The position numbers and the translations under genes were made by a program. DNA of 42,996 nt from CAYRMV01 sp964425255 (GTDB lineage: Bacteria; Bacteroidota; Bacteroidia; Flavobacteriales_D; Crocinitomicaceae): contig CAYRMV010000012.1 in assembly GCA_964425255.1 (NCBI GenBank), positions 1 to 42,996 of the forward strand, given 5' to 3'. Under the pieces are notes generated by a model, which saw only the letters and a program-made list of their open reading frames with translations, was not told where the DNA came from and made no database searches. Each line of letters starts with the position of its first letter. Position 1 is the stretch's first letter. Below, piece by piece: positions 34,709-42,996 of this stretch.

Positions 34709-35451
34709 GTTGCGACTGCTAAACTAATCACAGAAACACGAACATGAGGCATTTGTTCCCGGATTTTTTGTGCACATGCTTCCAATGTCGATCCTGTGGT
34801 AATTACATCGTCCACCAAAGCAAGGTGTTGGAATCCTTGTGCTGCACTTGGAAAGCAATGAAAAACATCACTCACATTGTCCCATCGCATAAAACGGTTT
34901 TTTTTGGTTTGACTTTCCGTAAAAACACCACGTTTCAGTACTTCTTCGTTGATCGGAATCCCTAAAGCTTCGCCAATTCCTTCCGCAATGCGAGTACTTT
35001 GGTTAAATCCTCGCATGTATTGTTTTTTCGGGTGAAGCGGAACGGGAATCAACAAATCAATCGAACCGTATTTGCTTGGATTTAGTGCCATTTTGGATCC
35101 TACTCGTTTTCCCATTTCGCGCGCAACATCTTGTTTTCCTTTGTATTTGATGGCGTGCAACAAAGCTTGAATCGCTCCTTCTTTTTTGAATTGAAGCATA
35201 GCAAAAGTGGTATCAATCGGAACGCGCCCCCAAAACAATTTATCCAGTCGACTTGCTTCTTGAAGCGTTTCATAATAGGTTACGTGCAATTCATCTTCGC
35301 AAAAAGCGCAAATGGAAAGGGTGTGTTGAGTCAATTCGCGCTCACAACAAATACAATGATTGGGGAAAAGCAAGTGAAACAAATCGTTTTTCCAACGTTG
35401 AATTGAACTTTTATATACGTTGGTGGGTAAAGTAAGCGGCTCACTCATCAT
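34705..35451 (-). CDS. ComF-family phosphoribosyltransferase-like protein
   Basis: A 248-residue protein. An N-terminal zinc ribbon (C33, C36, C48, C51) is followed by a phosphoribosyltransferase fold with the PRPP-binding loop LALVDDVITTGSTL. ComF proteins take part in DNA uptake during transformation in several bacteria; in many others the role is undefined. It is coupled by a 4-bp overlap to the FAD oxidoreductase. Two adjacent Met codons at the start leave one residue of uncertainty. Confidence 0.9.
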   Translation of the reverse strand: MMSEPLTLPTNVYKSSIQRWKNDLFHLLFPNHCICCERELTQHTLSICAFCEDELHVTYYETLQEASRLDKLFWGRVPIDTTFAMLQFKKEGAIQALLHAIKYKGKQDVAREMGKRVGSKMALNPSKYGSIDLLIPVPLHPKKQYMRGFNQSTRIAEGIGEALGIPINEEVLKRGVFTESQTKKNRFMRWDNVSDVFHCFPSAAQGFQHLALVDDVITTGSTLEACAQKIREQMPHVRVSVISLAVAT

Positions 35452-36021
35452 GCGTTTTTTTATTAAGCGAAATTTACACTTTTTTTTAGAACGGAATCAA
35501 GAAGTGGAAAAATTTTGTGAAGTGAATAGAATTTGGTCAATCAACGAAAAAAATCCCCCAAATCAAGCTAATTTCACACCAAATCTTGGATACAGGATTA
35601 ATGAACATTGGAGTGTTTAAAACCTTGAAATTTTTCACTTGACAAACGTGGTTGAATGGTCTAATTTTATACAAAAAAAGGGGACAATGTTCGTTATCAA
35701 TCGATTGGCAAGTTTTCCACTTTTATCGAAGAATTTTCCGTATTTATCTGTGAATATCTTTTATTTGAGTGTTGAAAAACCGTCTAGCACTTGAATTTTA
35801 AGGGCTTCGTTTCGGGGTTGTTGATAACCTTGCCAGATTGTGAATTTCTTTAATTGCGAAAAGGGAGAATTATGACAATTTTTGTATCCCCGATTTGGCG
35901 AAATCGAATCGAAAATCGGATCCCCTAATCAAACCACTTGTTGGAATGATTTCAGAACAAAAAAGGAACACACATTGTTACCAATTTCGCATTTGCGATA
36001 AACATATTAAAAAGTAAAAAA
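35452..36021. other. 570-bp control region upstream of nrdBA
   Basis: No convincing ORF. It holds a possible promoter (TTG at about 35639, TAATTTTA at about 35661), several sites near the DnaA box consensus (TGTGAATAT around 35750, TGTTGATAA around 35820, TTTTCCAC around 35712) and a 7-bp inverted repeat CCGATTT/AAATCGG around 35888-35920. I do not recognise an NrdR box or a riboswitch. The length suggests regulated transcription of ribonucleotide reductase. Confidence 0.4.
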
Positions 36022-36996
36022 ATGGCACAAGTAGAACCGATTTTAGAATCAAACAGCAATCGCTTCGTTCTATTTCCTATTCAACACGATGACATTTGGT
36101 CATTCTACAAACGTGCAGAAGCTAGTTTCTGGACTGCTGAAGAAATCGATTTGTCACCAGATTTGATTGATTGGGAAACAAAATTGAATGACAACGAGAA
36201 GCATTTTATCAAACACATTTTAGCATTTTTTGCTGCGTCGGACGGAATTGTCAACGAGAATTTGGCTGAAAATTTCTTGTCAGAAGTTCAGTACACAGAA
36301 GCAAAATTTTTCTACGGTTTCCAAGTTGCTATTGAAAACATTCACTCTGAAACGTACTCGTTGTTGATCGATACGTACATCAAAGACACCGCAGAAAAAA
36401 ATTACCTTTTCAACGCAATTGACACCTTAGATTGTGTTCGCAAAAAGGCGGATTGGGCTTTGCGTTGGATTGAAGATGGAAGTTTTGCTGAACGACTAGT
36501 TGCTTTCGCAGCGGTAGAAGGAATTTTCTTCTCTGGTTCATTTTGTTCGATTTTTTGGCTGAAAAAACGTGGACTGATGCCTGGACTTTCCTTCTCCAAT
36601 GAGTTGATTTCACGCGATGAAGGTTTGCACTGTGATTTCGCATGTTTGCTTTACAACAACCACGTTGTGAACAAGTTGCCAAAAGAGCAAATTCAAGAAA
36701 TCATCACGCATGCTGTAGAAATCGAGAAAGAATTTATTTTGGATGCGTTGCCAGTGAAATTAATCGGAATGAACAGCGATTTGATGTCACAATACATCGA
36801 GTTTGTTGCTGACCGTTTGTTGGTAGAACTAGGAAACGAAAAAGTGTACAACGCATCCAATCCATTCGATTTCATGGATATGATATCGATTCAAGGAAAA
36901 ACCAATTTCTTTGAAAAGCGAGTAGCTGAATACCAAAAAGCAGGAGTAATGTCTGCTAAAGAAGATCAAGGATTCTCCTTGGACGAAGATTTTTAA
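36022..36996 (+). CDS. nrdB: Ribonucleotide reductase class Ia, beta subunit
   Basis: A 324-residue R2 of the eukaryote-like type. Predicted iron ligands include D43 (FWTAEEIDLS), E105 and H108, and the radical tyrosine is Y112 in ENIHSETYS. Other ligands lie in AAVEGIFFSGSF and RDEGLHCDFACLL. The C-terminus (FSLDEDF) is the peptide that docks with NrdA. It makes the tyrosyl radical used by NrdA to reduce ribonucleotides. It is followed after 26 bp by nrdA in one operon. Confidence 0.96.
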   Translation: MAQVEPILESNSNRFVLFPIQHDDIWSFYKRAEASFWTAEEIDLSPDLIDWETKLNDNEKHFIKHILAFFAASDGIVNENLAENFLSEVQYTEAKFFYGFQVAIENIHSETYSLLIDTYIKDTAEKNYLFNAIDTLDCVRKKADWALRWIEDGSFAERLVAFAAVEGIFFSGSFCSIFWLKKRGLMPGLSFSNELISRDEGLHCDFACLLYNNHVVNKLPKEQIQEIITHAVEIEKEFILDALPVKLIGMNSDLMSQYIEFVADRLLVELGNEKVYNASNPFDFMDMISIQGKTNFFEKRVAEYQKAGVMSAKEDQGFSLDEDF

Positions 36997-37022
36997 AAAC
37001 CACTATAACAAAACGAGCGCAC

Positions 37023-39401
37023 ATGTATGTAATTAAAAGAGACGGAAGAAAAGAAGCTGTGAAATTCGACAAAATCACAGCGCGCATCATCAAGATGTGT
37101 TATGGCTTGGATCCACTTGTAACTCCTGAATTGGTTGCCATGAAGGTAATCGAAGGGATTTACGATGGAGTAACCACATCGGAATTGGACAATTTAGCTG
37201 CTGAAACGGCCGCAGCGAAAACCATTGACCATCCCGATTATGCTTTGTTGGCATCGCGTATTGCGGTTTCCAATTTGCACAAAGAGACGAAAAAATCGTT
37301 CTCCGACGTGATGGAAGATTTATACAACTACATCGATCCAAAAACAGGCGAAAATGCAGCTTTGTTGGCAGATGATGTAATTGAAATTATTCAAAATAAC
37401 CGTGAAGTACTAGATTCTAGTATCATTTACGACCGTGATTTCCGCTATGATTATTTCGGATTCAAAACGTTAACTCGTTCTTACTTGTTGAAGTTGAATG
37501 GAAAAATCGTTGAACGTCCACAACAAATGTTGATGCGCGTTGCAATCGGTATTCACAAAAACGACATTCAAGCAGCAATCAAAACGTACAATTTGATGTC
37601 AGAAGGTTGGTTTACCCACGCAACTCCTACGTTGTTCAATGCAGGTACACCAAAACCACAAATGTCTTCTTGTTTCTTGTTAACCATGAAAGAAGACAGC
37701 ATCGAAGGAATCTACGACACATTGAAATCTTGCGCTCAGATTTCACAGTCGGCTGGAGGAATTGGATTGGCTATTCACAACATCCGTGCAACAGGATCAT
37801 ACATCAAAGGAACAAACGGTACTTCCAATGGAATTGTTCCGATGTTGCGTGTGTTCAATGACACGGCTCGTTATGTAGATCAAGGTGGTGGAAAACGCAA
37901 GGGATCTTTTGCGATGTACATCGAACCATGGCATGCAGATGTATTCGATTTCTTGGATTTGAAGAAAAACCATGGAAAAGAAGAACAACGTGCTCGTGAC
38001 TTATTCTATGCTTTGTGGATTCCAGATTTGTTCATGAAACGTGTAGAAGCAAATGCTGATTGGACCTTGATGTGTCCGCATGAGTGTCCTGGTTTGTCGG
38101 ATACACACAGTGCTGAATTTGAAGCATTGTATGAAAAATACGAAGCGGAAGGAAAAGGAAGAAAAACAATCAAAGCACAAGATTTGTGGTTCAAAATCAT
38201 GGAATCTCAAATCGAAACGGGTACACCATACATGTTGTACAAAGATGCTGCAAACGCAAAATCTAACCAACAAAACTTGGGTACAATCAAGTCTTCCAAC
38301 TTGTGTACAGAAATTATTGAATACACAGCTCCCGATGAGGTTGCCGTATGTAACTTAGCTTCGTTAGCTTTGCCTAAATACGTGACTGAAGAAGGAACAT
38401 TTGACCACAATAAGTTATTTGAAGTAACGTATCAAGCAACAATCAACTTGAACCGCATCATTGATGGAAACTACTATCCAGTAGAAGAAGCACGCAACTC
38501 AAACATGCGTCACCGTCCAATTGGTTTAGGAGTTCAAGGTTTGGCGGATGCATTTATTTTGATGCGTTATCCATTCGAATCGGAAGAAGCACGTAGATTG
38601 AACAGTGAAATTTTTGAAACAATCTATTACGCTGCAATGACAGCTTCGAAAGATTTGGCTAAAGTGGAAGGTCCTTACGAAACGTTTGCTGGTTCGCCAA
38701 CGTCGAAAGGGATTTTCCAGTTCGATATGTGGAATGTAACTCCAAGCAATCGTTGGGAATGGGATGTATTGAAAGAAGAAGTGAAAACACATGGTGTGCG
38801 TAACTCCTTGTTACTTGCTCCAATGCCAACTGCTTCAACAGCACAAATTCTAGGAAACAACGAATGTTTTGAACCATATACATCGAATATTTATACAAGA
38901 CGTGTACTTTCAGGTGAGTTCATCATTGTGAACAAACACTTATTGAAAGACTTGGTGAAAGAAGGTTTGTGGACGAAAGAAATGCGTCAAAAATTGATGG
39001 CTTCTAATGGTTCAGTTCAAAATATCCCTGAAATTCCTGCTCACATCAAAGAATTGTATAAAACGGCTTGGGAAATTTCTCAAAAAGCAATCATTGAACA
39101 AGCAGCAGACCGTGGGGCATACATTTGTCAATCACAATCGTTGAACATTTTCATGGAGAATGCAAACTTCGGTAAATTGACATCGATGCACTTCTACGGA
39201 TGGAAAAAAGGATTGAAAACAGGAATGTACTACTTGCGTACAAAAGCTGCTACCGATGCCATCAAGTTTACTGTGGATAAAAACATCACAGCACAACCCG
39301 AAGTGGTGAATCAAACGTCGATGAAAACATTGGAAGAACAACAAGCTGCCATCGCATGCTCCCTAGACAATCCCGATTCATGTGAAATGTGTTCTGGGTA
39401 G
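37023..39401 (+). CDS. nrdA: Ribonucleotide reductase class Ia, alpha subunit
   Basis: A 792-residue R1. It has an ATP-cone (about 1-90, MYVIKRDGRKEAVKFDKI) for allosteric control. Active-site residues are C217 (SSCFLL), N426, C428 and E430 (NLCTE), and C443 (AVCNLA). The C-terminal redox pair is C787/C790 in CEMCSG. Length and motifs fit the eukaryote-like class Ia. The TAG stop lies in the first arm of an 11-bp hairpin, and the last 14 bases of the gene recur twice downstream (see findings). Confidence 0.97.
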   Translation: MYVIKRDGRKEAVKFDKITARIIKMCYGLDPLVTPELVAMKVIEGIYDGVTTSELDNLAAETAAAKTIDHPDYALLASRIAVSNLHKETKKSFSDVMEDLYNYIDPKTGENAALLADDVIEIIQNNREVLDSSIIYDRDFRYDYFGFKTLTRSYLLKLNGKIVERPQQMLMRVAIGIHKNDIQAAIKTYNLMSEGWFTHATPTLFNAGTPKPQMSSCFLLTMKEDSIEGIYDTLKSCAQISQSAGGIGLAIHNIRATGSYIKGTNGTSNGIVPMLRVFNDTARYVDQGGGKRKGSFAMYIEPWHADVFDFLDLKKNHGKEEQRARDLFYALWIPDLFMKRVEANADWTLMCPHECPGLSDTHSAEFEALYEKYEAEGKGRKTIKAQDLWFKIMESQIETGTPYMLYKDAANAKSNQQNLGTIKSSNLCTEIIEYTAPDEVAVCNLASLALPKYVTEEGTFDHNKLFEVTYQATINLNRIIDGNYYPVEEARNSNMRHRPIGLGVQGLADAFILMRYPFESEEARRLNSEIFETIYYAAMTASKDLAKVEGPYETFAGSPTSKGIFQFDMWNVTPSNRWEWDVLKEEVKTHGVRNSLLLAPMPTASTAQILGNNECFEPYTSNIYTRRVLSGEFIIVNKHLLKDLVKEGLWTKEMRQKLMASNGSVQNIPEIPAHIKELYKTAWEISQKAIIEQAADRGAYICQSQSLNIFMENANFGKLTSMHFYGWKKGLKTGMYYLRTKAATDAIKFTVDKNITAQPEVVNQTSMKTLEEQQAAIACSLDNPDSCEMCSG

Positions 39402-39580
39402 AAATTTGAAAAATTTCTACCTATTTCGAAGAAATAGAATGCTTGTCAGAGCATCAGAAGATATTCTGCAAAGCAAAATGTGTTCTGGGTAGGTCGATAA
39501 GACCTACGTTTTATCTCTGATAAAATACAATTGGAACAATTGCAGAACTTATTCGTTGAAAGCACTTGTGTTCTGGGTAG
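39388..39580 (+). repeat. nrdA-tail repeat array with hairpins
   Basis: The 14-mer TGTGTTCTGGGTAG occurs at 39388-39401 (end of nrdA), 39479-39492 and 39567-39580, with spacing 91 and 88 bp. Between copies lie short hairpins: 39397-39421 (11-bp perfect, GAA loop), 39421-39437, 39439-39454, 39455-39468 in unit 1; 39489-39507, 39509-39525, 39528-39542, 39543-39575 in unit 2. Order and size are alike, sequences differ. Structured RNA or a small mobile repeat is possible; function unknown. Confidence 0.7.
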
Positions 39581-39599
39581 AATAAAACAAAATACGAAA

Positions 39600-39637
39600 G
39601 GCACATACATGTAGTGGTTAATAATTGTGCCGTTTTT
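39600..39637 (+). terminator. Possible nrdBA terminator
   Basis: GGCACA (39600-39605) and TGTGCC (39626-39631) form a 6-bp stem with a 20-base loop and five Ts. The loop is long, so it is weaker than the terminator at 39656. It ends the hairpin array after nrdA. Confidence 0.45.
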
Positions 39638-39655
39638 AATAATCACTCGCATCAA

Positions 39656-39684
39656 AACCTTCGTCGATTGGCGGAGGTTTTTTT
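39656..39684 (+). terminator. Rho-independent terminator after nrdBA
   Basis: AACCTTCGTC and GGCGGAGGTT pair over 10 bp (two G-T pairs) around loop GATT and are followed by seven Ts. It lies 255 bp after the nrdA stop, so the hairpin array is probably part of the nrdBA transcript. Confidence 0.82.
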
Positions 39685-39795
39685 GTTTGGTAGAATTTAA
39701 GCCAAGTTCAACTAAGCGTTAAAAATTGTGATTTTGCTTTGGATAAATTCACTTTTCGTTTAACTTCCTTATCTTTCCTTCAAATTCGAGAATCT

Positions 39796-40905
39796 ATGCA
39801 AGAAACAAAAACGACAAAAGCCACTGGAGCGATGATCATTATTGCCCTTTCCATCTGGTTTGTTTACCTCGCCCAAGGAATATTAATCCCCTTGATTCTC
39901 GGGTTTCTATTGGCTGTTTTAATCTTGCCTTTGGTGCGTTTTTTATCTCAACGTTTGCTATTTCCAAATTTGCTCGCTGTTACATTGAGTTTACTTTTGT
40001 TTTTTGGTTTGTTAGGTGGAATTGTACTGCTGATGAGTGCACAAATCGCATCGTTTTTCAAAGATTTACCGGAAATCACACAAAACTTGCAAACGCATTG
40101 GGTGAATGTACAAGCTTGGATACAAGCTACTTTTCAGCTTTCGTGGCAAGAACAAGAAAATTTGCTCAAAAACACCGTTCATTCTTCCCAAGGAATTTTA
40201 CCCAAATCAGTTCAATCGCTCAGTTCGCTTACTGAATTACTGATGAATTTCGTGTTAGTACCAATTTATACTTTTCTGATTTTGATGTATCGTCGTTTGT
40301 TTGTGCAGTTTTTCCATCGCTTAGCTTCTCACAATCGACAAGCCACTGTTCACGAAATTTTGGTGAATATCAATGATGTTATTCGAAGTTACATCGGTGG
40401 ACTACTCATCGAAATGATCATTGTAGCCCTTATGACAGGCTTTGGAATGTGGTTGATTGGCGTGAAATATTTTGTCTTTTTAGGACTACTTACTGCCTTA
40501 CTTAATTTAATTCCCTACATCGGAATTTTAGTAGCAACGATCGTAAGTTTGTTACTCACCTTAGTTGGATCAACGGATTTAACTTTGCTCATTGGGGTTG
40601 TTGCCGTTACAGCAATCGTTCAATTTATCGACAACAACATTTTAATCCCAAAAATTGTAGGTTCAAAAGTAAGTATCAACGCTTTGGCATCCATGTTGGC
40701 CGTGATTTTTGGTGGTGCTCTGGCTGGAGTTGGGGGAATGTTTCTTGCCTTACCGATTTTAGCAATATTGAAAGTTGTTTTTGATCACATTCCTTCGCTC
40801 ACTGCTTATGGATATTTGTTGGGTGATGATATTCCAGAAGGTCCAAAATGGATGGATCGAGTTGGTCAAGCGATACGTTCTTGGAAGAGAAAAAACGAAG
40901 GATAA
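39796..40905 (+). CDS. AI-2E family transporter (PerM/YdiK-like)
   Basis: A 369-residue membrane protein. The start is ATG at 39796 (MQETKTTKATGAMIIIALS); an upstream TTG would add 19 poorly hydrophobic residues. There are about eight membrane segments, with the family features FLLAVLILPLVRFL, NLIPYIGILVA and DNNILIPKIVGSKVSINAL. The family includes putative autoinducer exporters and Na+/H+ antiporters, so substrate is uncertain. It is flanked by the nrdBA terminator and a sensor kinase. Confidence 0.88.
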   Translation: MQETKTTKATGAMIIIALSIWFVYLAQGILIPLILGFLLAVLILPLVRFLSQRLLFPNLLAVTLSLLLFFGLLGGIVLLMSAQIASFFKDLPEITQNLQTHWVNVQAWIQATFQLSWQEQENLLKNTVHSSQGILPKSVQSLSSLTELLMNFVLVPIYTFLILMYRRLFVQFFHRLASHNRQATVHEILVNINDVIRSYIGGLLIEMIIVALMTGFGMWLIGVKYFVFLGLLTALLNLIPYIGILVATIVSLLLTLVGSTDLTLLIGVVAVTAIVQFIDNNILIPKIVGSKVSINALASMLAVIFGGALAGVGGMFLALPILAILKVVFDHIPSLTAYGYLLGDDIPEGPKWMDRVGQAIRSWKRKNEG

Positions 40906-40947
40906 AAGAGATTTTTGTTTCTTTTCTAAGAAAACAGAAACGAGTTC

Positions 40948-40977
40948 TTTGTCAATTTGAAAATTGAGTTACATTTG
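40948..40977 (+). promoter_or_regulatory. Promoter of the TPR sensor kinase
   Basis: TTTG (40948-40951), an 18-base spacer, and a perfect TACATTTG (40970-40977) match the Bacteroidota promoter pattern. The ATG at 41008 is 30 nt after the -7 box. Confidence 0.7.
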
Positions 40978-41007
40978 TGTTGAATAGAGATCACTAATTC
41001 ACACTGT

Positions 41008-42756
41008 ATGAAAATACTACTACACGTTATTTGTCTCGTAAGCATGTTGTTTACACAGCAACAAACCTATGCACAATTATCCTCTGTTCAAGTTCAAAAA
41101 CAATGGTCAATAATTGATTCCATTCAAGATCATGAGTTGGCTAAAAACAAACTTTTACGTCTCCGAGGAACAGCAAAATTATGGACCAAAGAAGATGAAC
41201 TTCAATTTTTAAAACGAATCAATTACCGTTACATTTATCTGACCAAATATGATTCCGCATTAATTCATACCAACAAAGGAATTGAGCTAGCTGCTGAATT
41301 GAAACAAGACAGCGTGTTGGCATACATGTATAAATTAAAAGGTTCATCACACTATTATTTATCAAATCGAAAACAAGCCATTTTAAACTACCAACAAGCC
41401 ATTGAAATTGCCGACAAAAAAGGATTGGATCGACTTAAGGCACATGTTCTTTCCAATTTGGGTGCTATGTTTATCGAAGAAAAACAAAACAAAGAAGCCG
41501 AAAAAGCATTGCGAACTTCGATCGAAATAAATCGGCGATTAGGAGAAGATTTATCCCAACAAAATTTACTTGCTCTTCGCTTGTTGGGGACCAATTACAG
41601 CAGTCTTGGTTTTCATAAAAAAGCTCTAGCTGTGTTTGATGATTTGATCGAAAATTGTCGAAGAAACAACGATTCTGTTGTGTTAGCTTCATCTTTGGTT
41701 TTCCAAGCGGTTTCGTTTAACAAGACAGGCAACAAAACCAAAGCGATTCACTCGATGGATGAAGCATTGACGATCGAACGGAAAATCGATGACAAACACG
41801 GTTTGATGGCTACCTTGATGCATTATGCCACTATTTTAAAAGATCAAGGCGACTATAAGCAAGCGCTCGAAAAAACCCAAGAAGCGTATACAATTCGAGC
41901 AAAATTGTTTGAAGAACAAATGGCAGAAGCTTCTTCGGATGCCGAAATTAAGTACAAAACACGCCTCATTGAAAAAGAGAAAAAAATTGCTGAAATCAAA
42001 AGCAAACGAGATCGGGAGGCACTTTATTTTTCAGAAAAACAACAGTCAACCATGAAGTGGATTATACTTCTGTTGGTTTTGGTTTCCACGTTGGGCTTTT
42101 TCGTTTATTACATGTATCAACAACGGCAACGGACCCGAACAGAAAAACGCAAAGCCAAAGAATTGTTTGATGCTATTTTAGAAACGGAAGAAAAAGAACG
42201 TACCCGCATTGCGCGAGAGCTCCATGATGGTATTGTACAAGAATTGGCGGCCTTGAAACTCGGTTTGGATCCATCTTCAGAAGATAAAAAAACCACTGAA
42301 AACCTAGATCGAATCACAAATGAAGTGCGAAACTTATCATATCAAATGATGCCTCCCGCTTTGAAAGAAGCTGGATTAATCGAGACCTTAAAAGAAACAC
42401 TTGAACGAAGTTTGAAACCCCATCAGATTGAGTTCGATTTTGTGTACATGGATGAAAATCTTCGCTTTGATGACACCATTGAAATGAACCTTTTTCGGAT
42501 TTCTCAAGAATTGATTAACAACACCTTAAAACATGCTAAAGCCAAACACGTTTCGGTTAGTTTACTGATTAAGAATGGCGTGTTGATTTTCTTGTACGAA
42601 GACGATGGAGTTGGTTTTGATGGAGATCAAATCAAAAAAGGGTTGGGATTAAACAACATTCAAAATCGCTTGAAACTAATCGGTGCTACGTTGGAATTGG
42701 ACTCCAACTATGGAACGGCATATTTCATCCGAATCCCACATCAAAATAAGGATTAA
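41008..42756 (+). CDS. TPR-containing sensor histidine kinase (HisKA_3)
   Basis: A 582-residue sensor with a signal peptide (about 1-22, ending TYAQ). Residues of about 60-310 hold five to six TPR-like repeats (SHYYLSNRKQAILNYQQAIE, ALRTSIEINRRLG, ALEKTQEAYTIRAK). One membrane segment is at about 351-371. The cytoplasmic part has a HisKA_3 domain with H406 in RIARELHDGIVQEL and a GHKL ATPase (LINNTLKHAKA, DDGVGFD, GLGLNNI). The class pairs with NarL/LuxR-type regulators, none of which is in the window. Its stop overlaps a convergent gene. Confidence 0.9.
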   Translation: MKILLHVICLVSMLFTQQQTYAQLSSVQVQKQWSIIDSIQDHELAKNKLLRLRGTAKLWTKEDELQFLKRINYRYIYLTKYDSALIHTNKGIELAAELKQDSVLAYMYKLKGSSHYYLSNRKQAILNYQQAIEIADKKGLDRLKAHVLSNLGAMFIEEKQNKEAEKALRTSIEINRRLGEDLSQQNLLALRLLGTNYSSLGFHKKALAVFDDLIENCRRNNDSVVLASSLVFQAVSFNKTGNKTKAIHSMDEALTIERKIDDKHGLMATLMHYATILKDQGDYKQALEKTQEAYTIRAKLFEEQMAEASSDAEIKYKTRLIEKEKKIAEIKSKRDREALYFSEKQQSTMKWIILLLVLVSTLGFFVYYMYQQRQRTRTEKRKAKELFDAILETEEKERTRIARELHDGIVQELAALKLGLDPSSEDKKTTENLDRITNEVRNLSYQMMPPALKEAGLIETLKETLERSLKPHQIEFDFVYMDENLRFDDTIEMNLFRISQELINNTLKHAKAKHVSVSLLIKNGVLIFLYEDDGVGFDGDQIKKGLGLNNIQNRLKLIGATLELDSNYGTAYFIRIPHQNKD

Positions 42757-42996
42757 TCACCCAAACTAAATACCATTTCGGGAAGGGAAATCTTATTTTT
42801 CTCGTCTTTCAATGAAACACTGGAAACGTTCGAATAGGCATCTTTTAACGGGATATAAAGATTTTTTGGCGCTTCAAGCATGCGTTGCGTAGCAATTTGT
42901 GGTTGAACACTTAGAAAAACGGTATCGATCAGAATGCGCGTCGTTACTTGAAAAATAGTATCTCCCGGAAGTTGCTGAACGATCGTGTCATGAACG
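42753..42996 (-). CDS. C-terminal part of an unknown protein
   Basis: The last 80 residues of a minus-strand gene that enters from the right edge, ending at TAA (42753-42755). The stop overlaps the stop of the TPR kinase through the shared TTAA. The frame is open to the edge. The sequence is amphipathic (LPGDTIFQVTTRILIDTVFL, EMVFSLGD) and lacks a recognisable domain. No T9SS sorting domain is present. The protein cannot be identified from this piece. Confidence 0.6.
   Translation of the reverse strand, partial: VHDTIVQQLPGDTIFQVTTRILIDTVFLSVQPQIATQRMLEAPKNLYIPLKDAYSNVSSVSLKDEKNKISLPEMVFSLGD

Noticed and set aside
35420..35620. A 66-codon frame overlapping the ComF start and the nrdBA upstream region
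   Set aside because: No family resemblance and it overlaps the well-supported ComF gene.
35452..36021. Chromosomal replication origin
   Set aside because: DnaA-like sites are imperfect and no dnaA, dnaN or other origin-linked gene is adjacent.
39388..39580. CRISPR array (short repeats at even spacing)
   Set aside because: Only three copies of 14 bases, intervals are self-complementary hairpins rather than spacers, and no cas gene is near.

Overview
The window comes from a member of the Bacteroidota, most likely a flavobacterial lineage near Fluviicola/Crocinitomicaceae. The evidence is T9SS type A C-terminal sorting domains, promoters of the TTG / TAnnTTTG type, A-rich leaders, many two-component genes with periplasmic sensor regions, and a eukaryote-like class Ia ribonucleotide reductase. 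The lineage is inferred from gene families, not proven. A run of 100 Ns at 30827-30926 marks a scaffold join.

Region 1 (1-9046, minus strand) is a signalling and surface-protein locus. A propeller-type LytS-like sensor kinase (6197-9046) is followed by a LytTR response regulator (5349-6089) and two T9SS-exported proteins (3644-5257 and 518-3472). A near-identical two-part direct repeat lies upstream of the regulator and of each exported protein, at a fixed distance from a TAnnTTTG-like -7 box. I read this as the operator of the LytTR regulator, making the locus a compact self-regulated regulon. A secreted protein runs off the left edge.

Region 2 (9270-20490) is mixed chromosomal content: an envelope protein, a HisKA_2 kinase, a YqhD-like alcohol dehydrogenase with a coupled GNAT-like gene, three small orphan genes, a papain-fold (C1) peptidase, a BlaI-type repressor, uvrC, and a divergent HxlR regulator / DoxX / DUF1398 set with a clear tandem operator.

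Region 3 (20713-26314, plus strand) is an AT-rich four-gene operon that looks horizontally acquired and defensive. It encodes a protein with an N-terminal Hsp90/MORC-type GHKL ATPase and a C-terminal histidine-kinase-like module, a receiver protein with no DNA-binding output, an HNH endonuclease, and an Eco57I/TaqI-class N6-adenine methyltransferase. The genes overlap or are spaced by 1 nt. It resembles a restriction-modification system under phosphorelay control and is the best candidate in the window for an undescribed system.

Region 4 (26318-31052, minus strand) has an AraC-type regulator that appears frameshifted, a DinB/YafY-WYL pair, three small genes including an apparent Tdi1-type immunity protein, and tRNA-Ser(GGA) with its own terminator. 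Beyond that tRNA are about 162-bp tandem repeats, each carrying the tRNA 3' end, cut by the assembly gap.

Region 5 (31165-42996) is housekeeping: ansA, a TatD hydrolase, a bacilliredoxin, an FAD oxidoreductase coupled to a ComF-type phosphoribosyltransferase, nrdB-nrdA, an AI-2E family transporter, a TPR sensor kinase, and the end of a convergent gene. Directly after nrdA, the last 14 bases of the gene recur twice at about 90-bp spacing, separated by runs of short perfect hairpins whose pairing, but not sequence, is kept.
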